Shown: positions 5,525-9,266 of the stretch, piece by piece | How the letters are laid out: each line of letters starts with the position of its first letter | Numbering within the stretch: the first letter of the stretch is position 1 | Assembly: GCA_948543905.1 (NCBI GenBank) | Contig: CAOVIS010000038.1 | Span: 1 to 9,266 of the forward strand | Direction of reading: 5' to 3' | Length of the DNA: 9,266 bases | DNA from: an uncultured Bacilli bacterium | GTDB lineage: Bacteria; Bacillota_I; Bacilli_A; RF39; UBA660 | Notes under the pieces: model-generated | What the model saw: only the letters and a program-made list of their open reading frames with translations | Told to the model about the DNA's origin: nothing | Database searches by the model: none | Program-made: the position numbers and the translations under genes

Positions 5525-6724
5525 ATGGAAATGTTAGCAAATAAATTAAGGCCTCAAAAACTAACGGAAGTAATTGGGCAAACACATTTAATTGGAGAAA
5601 ATAAAGTTTTATCTAACTTAATTAAAAATAATAAAATATTTTCGATGATTTTATATGGTAAACCTGGTATTGGTAAAACTAGTATTGCCAATGCTCTTAT
5701 TAATGAACTTAATATTAAATCTAAATTTTTAAATGCTACGACTAATAATAAAGCTGATTTTGATATTGCCATTGAAGAGGCCAAGATGTATGGAGAACTT
5801 ATTTTAGTAGTTGATGAAATTCACAGAATGAATAAAGATAAACAAGATATTTTATTACCTCATATTGAATCAGGATTAATTATATTAATTGGTCTTACAA
5901 CATCTAATCCTTATCATAAGATAAATCCTGCTATTAGAAGTAGATGTAGTATTTATGAATTAAAGGAATTAACTAAAGAAGAAATTATTATAGGTCTTAA
6001 AAGAGCTCAAAACTTCTTAGAAAACATTAATATTACTGATGATGCTTTAGAATATATTGCTATACTTTGTGCCGGGGATTTTAGATCAGCTCTAAATACT
6101 CTAGAAATATGTTATTACGCTACCAAAAATCATAAAATAGCAATAAATGATGTCAAAACAGTTAATAATAAGCCTGTATTTTTTCATGATAAAAATGAAG
6201 ATGGACATTATGATGTTTTAAGTGCTTTTCAAAAATCAATTAGAGGAAGTGATGCAAGTGCTGCTCTTCATTATTTAGGAAGACTTCTTATGGCTGGTGA
6301 TCTAGATAGTATTTATAGGCGAATGAGTGTTATTGCTTATGAAGATATTGGCCTTGCTAATCCTGCCATGGGTCCTAAAGTTATGGCCGCGATTCATGCC
6401 GCAGAATTAGTAGGACTTCCAGAGGCTCAAATTCCTCTTGGCGTAGTAGTCACAGAACTTGCTTTATCACCTAAGAGTAATAGTGCTTATTTAGCTATAA
6501 ATGAAGCAATGAATGATCTTAATAAGGGTTTATCTGGAAGTATTCCCAAACATATCATAAATGGTAATCCAGACTATTTATATCCTCATAATTATAAAAA
6601 TGATTATGTGAGCCAAGAATACTTACCAGTTAATCTTAAAGATAAAATATATTATCACCCTAAAAGTAATAAATATGAACAAAACTTAATTAAATTATAT
6701 AAAGAAATGAGAGATGAAAAATGA
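5525..6724 (+). CDS. rarA: Replication-associated recombination protein RarA (MgsA/WRNIP1 AAA+ ATPase)
   Basis: A 399-residue AAA+ ATPase matching the RarA/MgsA family, slightly shorter than B. subtilis RarA (about 420). It starts with LANKLRPQKLTEVIGQTHL, typical of clamp-loader-like ATPases. Walker A is GKPGIGKT (45-52), Walker B LVVDE (94-98) followed by IHRMNK, sensor 1 is TTSNP (125-129), the arginine finger region AIRSRC (136-141), and sensor 2 GDFRSALN (184-191). The C-terminal tetramerisation region (228-335) includes RMSVIAYEDIGLANP and LPEAQIPLG, highly characteristic of the family. RarA acts at stalled replication forks with SSB and the replisome. It ends in TGA, overlapping the gpsA start in ATGA. 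If TGA coded Trp the frame would extend only two codons, but all Trp codons here are TGG. Confidence 0.95.
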   Translation: MEMLANKLRPQKLTEVIGQTHLIGENKVLSNLIKNNKIFSMILYGKPGIGKTSIANALINELNIKSKFLNATTNNKADFDIAIEEAKMYGELILVVDEIHRMNKDKQDILLPHIESGLIILIGLTTSNPYHKINPAIRSRCSIYELKELTKEEIIIGLKRAQNFLENINITDDALEYIAILCAGDFRSALNTLEICYYATKNHKIAINDVKTVNNKPVFFHDKNEDGHYDVLSAFQKSIRGSDASAALHYLGRLLMAGDLDSIYRRMSVIAYEDIGLANPAMGPKVMAAIHAAELVGLPEAQIPLGVVVTELALSPKSNSAYLAINEAMNDLNKGLSGSIPKHIINGNPDYLYPHNYKNDYVSQEYLPVNLKDKIYYHPKSNKYEQNLIKLYKEMRDEK

Positions 6725-7698
6725 AAATAGGAATTATTGGAGTAGGTCTATACAGTACTGCTTTAGCCCTAAATATTGCTAAGAATAAGCACAATATAAT
6801 TATGTGGAGTGAGAATAGTGAATTAGTCGCAAACTTTAAAAAAACTCATACTCTTCCTCTATCTATTACTGATAAAACTATCCCTACTAATATTAATATA
6901 ACCGAAGATATAACAACTATAACTGATAGTACGGATTTAATAATTATCGGAACAACTGCTCGCTTTGTTAGAAGTACATCTTTAATGATTAAGAAGAATT
7001 TTAATGTTTTAACTCCTATATGTATTGCTAGTAAAGGTATTGAAAATGAAACATGTAGTTTTTTATCAGATATAGTCCGAGATATTTTAAAAGCTAAACA
7101 TATATCCGTAATTTCTGGTCCAACATTTGCGATTGATTTAATAAATGAAGAGCCTTGTGCCCTAAGTGTTGCATCTACCACTAAAAAAGCTTCTAATACT
7201 GTTATTAAAGCTTTAGAAAGTAATCATTTAAAACTAAGAATTAATCAAGACCTTTATGGTACCGAAATTTGTGGTAGTATTAAAAATGTCATTGCTATAG
7301 CATCAGGCATCTTAGAAGGTTTAGGTTTTAAAGAATCAACTAGAGCATTCCTTATAACTGAAGCTTTACACGATATAAAAGAACTGCTTTATAAATTAGA
7401 GTGCAACCCTAAAACTATTTTATCTTTTGCTGGTATTGGTGATTTAATTTTAACATGCTCTAGTCCTAAAAGTCGCAACTATCAATTTGGCGTTTTACTA
7501 GGCAAAAACATAACTAGAGAAGAAATAAGAGAATATTTAGAGAAAAATACTGTCGAAGGATACTATACTCTTTTATCAATCAAAGAATTAACAAAAAATC
7601 GTAAAATTAAAATGCCTATAATTAATATAATCTATGATATAACAATCAATAATAAAAATCCCGAAATATTATCTATGTTTCTCATAAATAAGAACTAA
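6721..7698 (+). CDS. gpsA: NAD(P)-dependent glycerol-3-phosphate dehydrogenase
   Basis: A 325-residue GpsA, the cytosolic enzyme that reduces dihydroxyacetone phosphate to sn-glycerol-3-phosphate for phospholipid synthesis. The Rossmann motif at the N-terminus is GIIGVGLYSTALA (4-16), followed by ASKGIE (103-108) with K105, SGPTFA (132-137) and the catalytic lysine K188 in GSIKNVIAIASGI (185-197). The C-terminal helical domain carries FAGIGDLILTCSSPKSRN (236-253) with D241 and R252. The usual GSWGTA at the dinucleotide loop is GLYSTA here, replacing Trp by Tyr and the third Gly by Ser; the fold should tolerate this. Elsewhere usual consensus residues are drifted, e.g. LITEALHDIKEL where most have LITRGLxEMxRL. 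The length is normal and no frame disruption is seen. It is co-transcribed and translationally coupled with rarA by a 4-bp overlap. Confidence 0.93.
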   Translation: MKIGIIGVGLYSTALALNIAKNKHNIIMWSENSELVANFKKTHTLPLSITDKTIPTNINITEDITTITDSTDLIIIGTTARFVRSTSLMIKKNFNVLTPICIASKGIENETCSFLSDIVRDILKAKHISVISGPTFAIDLINEEPCALSVASTTKKASNTVIKALESNHLKLRINQDLYGTEICGSIKNVIAIASGILEGLGFKESTRAFLITEALHDIKELLYKLECNPKTILSFAGIGDLILTCSSPKSRNYQFGVLLGKNITREEIREYLEKNTVEGYYTLLSIKELTKNRKIKMPIINIIYDITINNKNPEILSMFLINKN

Positions 7699-7713
7699 AT
7701 ATGTTCTTTTTTA
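7690..7713 (+). terminator. Intrinsic terminator of the rarA-gpsA operon
   Basis: The stem AAGAAC (7690-7695) / GTTCTT (7703-7708) with a 7-base loop is followed by a run of T residues (7707-7712). The left arm covers the last gpsA codons (KN), ending just before the TAA stop. Confidence 0.75.
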
Positions 7714-7719
7714 TTTCAT

Positions 7720-7747
7720 AAAAAAACTTCTAATACTATGATTAGAA
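7720..7747 (-). terminator. Probable intrinsic terminator of the surface-protein gene
   Basis: The perfect 7-bp stem TTCTAAT (7728-7734) / ATTAGAA (7741-7747) has a 6-base loop. Read on the minus strand it is followed by G and seven T residues (complement of 7720-7726). It lies about 75 bp past the stop of the minus-strand gene. On the plus strand ATCTTTTATTT follows, so it may act weakly in both directions. Confidence 0.6.
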
Positions 7748-7757
7748 ATCTTTTATT

Positions 7758-7815
7758 TATGCCTATATATAAAGTTATAATACAGTAGAAAAATATAACG
7801 AGCAACATAGGCATA
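7758..7815. repeat. Nested inverted repeat downstream of the surface-protein gene
   Basis: TATGCCTAT (7758-7766) and ATAGGCATA (7807-7815) are a perfect 9-bp inverted repeat 40 bp apart. Inside them GTTATA (7774-7779) and TATAAC (7794-7799) form a second 6-bp stem. The interior contains a TATAAT on the plus strand (7776-7781). It lies in the 3' untranslated region of the minus-strand gene, 4 bp from its stop codon. Confidence 0.55.
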
Positions 7816-7819
7816 GAAT

Positions 7820-9205
7820 TTAAATTACAATGTACGGATCAGTAGCACTTCCACTTCCGGAAAATTTAGTATCTGCTTTTAAATTTATTACAGGTCTTAG
7901 CCCATAATTATTACTCAAACTAAAATCACCAATGTTACCGGAATTCGAAACTGCAAATTCCCAAGCGCCTCCTCCCCAATTGTTATAAACAAAATTATAT
8001 GGAGACATTGTCCAATATGCTTGGTTTGTGTATAAATAATATGTATTATTGATACTTCCATTGAAGCTACCGGCAAATACTGCTTCATCACTTGAAATCA
8101 AGCCTACTGGATAAATTAATTTTTTGTTGCCTATGCTTGAGTTTGATAATGTAAACAAATCCCTACTCTTATTTGCACATTGAAGTGTTGGCGTTTGAAT
8201 TTGTCTATTATTTAATCTTCCCATGGGAGTATACGTTGTGTTATTAGTTCCAAATCCTGATGTTCCACTATTAAATTCGCGGTCATTACAAAATCCAGTA
8301 TTAGTATCTATATATTTACTCAAATTTTTATCTGCTATATTCGTTTTATACCAACTATCTATTTGTATTTTAGCATCACTATCATATGTATTAGTATGAG
8401 CTTGTTCATAACTTGTTGAATTACTGATTGTGCTATTGGATACTGTTGAATTAGTTCCGTTTAGTGGAATGCCCATCATATATCCAACATAGGCATTATC
8501 ATTAATTGTATGATTAAACATTGAAGTTCCTATTTGGGTTGTTGTCCCTGTACGATTTGCATCACTTGGATTGCCACTAGCTACGCCTGTGTAAATCATC
8601 CTTACTGTGCCATTTCCATTGATTCTTATTATTCGCCAATAAAATCCAGCAAATTTTACCCAATTATTTAGACTTCCTTCTAATCCTCTAAAGTAATAAC
8701 TTGTCCCATAATCATCAGGAGCACTATACATTCCAGTGTCATTTCCTTCTGCTATTCCTGTAAAATTAATTCTTTGTACTATGCCAGTTTTATCCTCAAT
8801 AATAATATCTTCCGCAAAGTTTTTAATATCAAAGTACAAATAGCATTTACCATTTTTATCTAAATTAGCTATTACGTGTTGCCCTTTATTATCTGTATAT
8901 AATTTAGCATTACTATCATGATTATTACTATCTGTTGTATAACAATAACTCTTTTCTTCATTTATCGCATAACCTGAAGATGGCATTTCATTTATTTCTA
9001 CATCACCACCTCCATCATTTTTATACATAGCCATAATCTTAAAATCATAGGGTTTATAATTTATTATTCCATTTGCCAAATCTATACTCTCAACATTCTT
9101 ATATTTAGCCTTTGATATTGTTAAGATTAAAGATCCTATTATTCCTAATGTTATCAATCCTCCAATTATTATTTTTTTATGATTTTTCATTTTCTCTATT
9201 TTCAT
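7820..9205 (-). CDS. Membrane-anchored surface protein with C-terminal DUF6273/C-type-lectin-like domain
   Basis: A 461-residue protein. Basic residues precede a hydrophobic anchor (about 11-31), then a region SKAKYKNVESIDLANGIINY (31-50) reminiscent of exported fibre-type (SipW-dependent) N-termini. A small domain (50-127) follows with two cysteines (88 and 121). The main domain (about 165-461) includes FAGFYWRIIRINGNGTVRMI (185-204), an NST-rich segment (250-265), cysteines 306 and 343, YWTMSP (397-402) and GLRPVINLKAD (435-445). This ends in a strand-like SGSATDPYIVI. The WTMSP...GLRPVINL pattern is the DUF6273 type, related to formylglycine-generating-enzyme/C-type lectin folds. I recall many paralogues of this architecture in uncultured gut Bacilli. 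An adhesin or ligand-binding role is inference. The start is supported by AGAAAGGGA (complement of 9212-9220), 6-7 bases upstream; a second Met at residue 6 is less well placed. Confidence 0.85.
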   Translation of the reverse strand: MKIEKMKNHKKIIIGGLITLGIIGSLILTISKAKYKNVESIDLANGIINYKPYDFKIMAMYKNDGGGDVEINEMPSSGYAINEEKSYCYTTDSNNHDSNAKLYTDNKGQHVIANLDKNGKCYLYFDIKNFAEDIIIEDKTGIVQRINFTGIAEGNDTGMYSAPDDYGTSYYFRGLEGSLNNWVKFAGFYWRIIRINGNGTVRMIYTGVASGNPSDANRTGTTTQIGTSMFNHTINDNAYVGYMMGIPLNGTNSTVSNSTISNSTSYEQAHTNTYDSDAKIQIDSWYKTNIADKNLSKYIDTNTGFCNDREFNSGTSGFGTNNTTYTPMGRLNNRQIQTPTLQCANKSRDLFTLSNSSIGNKKLIYPVGLISSDEAVFAGSFNGSINNTYYLYTNQAYWTMSPYNFVYNNWGGGAWEFAVSNSGNIGDFSLSNNYGLRPVINLKADTKFSGSGSATDPYIVI

Positions 9206-9235
9206 TATTTATCCCTTTCTTTTAGTTCTAAATAA

Positions 9236-9251
9236 TGAGGCCTCAATTATA
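9236..9251 (-). promoter_or_regulatory. -10 element and adjacent palindrome upstream of the surface-protein gene
   Basis: Minus-strand TATAAT (complement of 9246-9251) lies about 40 bp before the ATG at 9205; the -35 would fall beyond the window edge. Immediately downstream is the perfect 10-bp palindrome TGAGGCCTCA (9236-9245), the most GC-rich element of this leader. It would cover the transcription start and could be an operator. No regulator can be assigned. Confidence 0.45.
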
Positions 9252-9266
9252 TTAGAAAATTATCAT

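Noticed and set aside
5554..5784. Open frame of 76 codons on the minus strand inside rarA
   Set aside because: It is antisense to the conserved Walker A/B region of rarA and has no domain or ribosome-binding support; its openness follows from the rarA codon usage.
6722..6724. Mycoplasma genetic code (TGA = Trp)
   Set aside because: Trp is encoded by TGG in the genes here, no internal TGA is needed to extend any gene, and rarA ends at TGA in a typical ATGA overlap.
6846..7181. Open frame of 111 codons on the minus strand inside gpsA
   Set aside because: It lies entirely antisense to a clear gpsA, and its hydrophobic translation is typical of reverse-strand shadows.
7758..7815. Invertible promoter switch controlling the surface-protein gene
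   Set aside because: The inverted repeat flanks a TATAAT but lies at the 3' end of the surface gene, so neither orientation would transcribe it as a sense message.

Overview
The window is a low-GC bacterial chromosome segment. It most resembles an uncultured gut Bacillota or Mycoplasmatota-like lineage of class Bacilli (RF39-type). The reasons are the very AT-rich intergenic DNA, Lys/Asn/Ile-rich proteins, A/G-rich Shine-Dalgarno sites, and a cell-surface protein type I associate with that group. The taxonomic call is inference. Tryptophan is written TGG throughout and rarA ends in TGA, so nothing suggests the Mycoplasma TGA=Trp code.

Left part (1-2460, all + strand): an HTH regulator-like gene is followed 3 bp later by a gene for a membrane-anchored, cysteine-rich exported protein, then a terminator. 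Next comes a complete promoter and a membrane-anchored coiled-coil gene that is split by an apparent one-base deletion in an A-run, then a second terminator.

Middle part (2435-2857): a 423-bp intergenic stretch holds repeats of AACCTTATT, a possible orphan promoter and, most notably, a 28-bp sequence at 2742-2769 with the architecture of a Xer dif site (chromosome dimer resolution). A near copy of its XerC arm lies 3 bp downstream. A XerD-type recombinase gene lies only about 1.7 kb away (4486-5403, minus). The window is therefore probably at the replication terminus.

Right part (2858-9266): a membrane-anchored DUF2726 nuclease-fold protein converges on a ZIP-family metal transporter. Divergent from the transporter is a previously uncalled 44-codon gene for a Ser/Arg/Asn-rich basic micropeptide. 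It shares a bidirectional terminator with xerD. xerD is divergent from a two-gene operon, rarA-gpsA (replication-fork rescue AAA+ ATPase and glycerol-3-phosphate dehydrogenase), overlapping by 4 bp. The window ends with a minus-strand gene for a large membrane-anchored surface protein with a C-terminal DUF6273/C-type-lectin-like domain. It has a palindrome in its leader and an unexplained inverted repeat beyond its stop.

Four promoters share an extended -10 of the form TGnTATAAT, which supports the chosen gene starts. No tRNA, rRNA, CRISPR array, transposase or prophage gene was seen.
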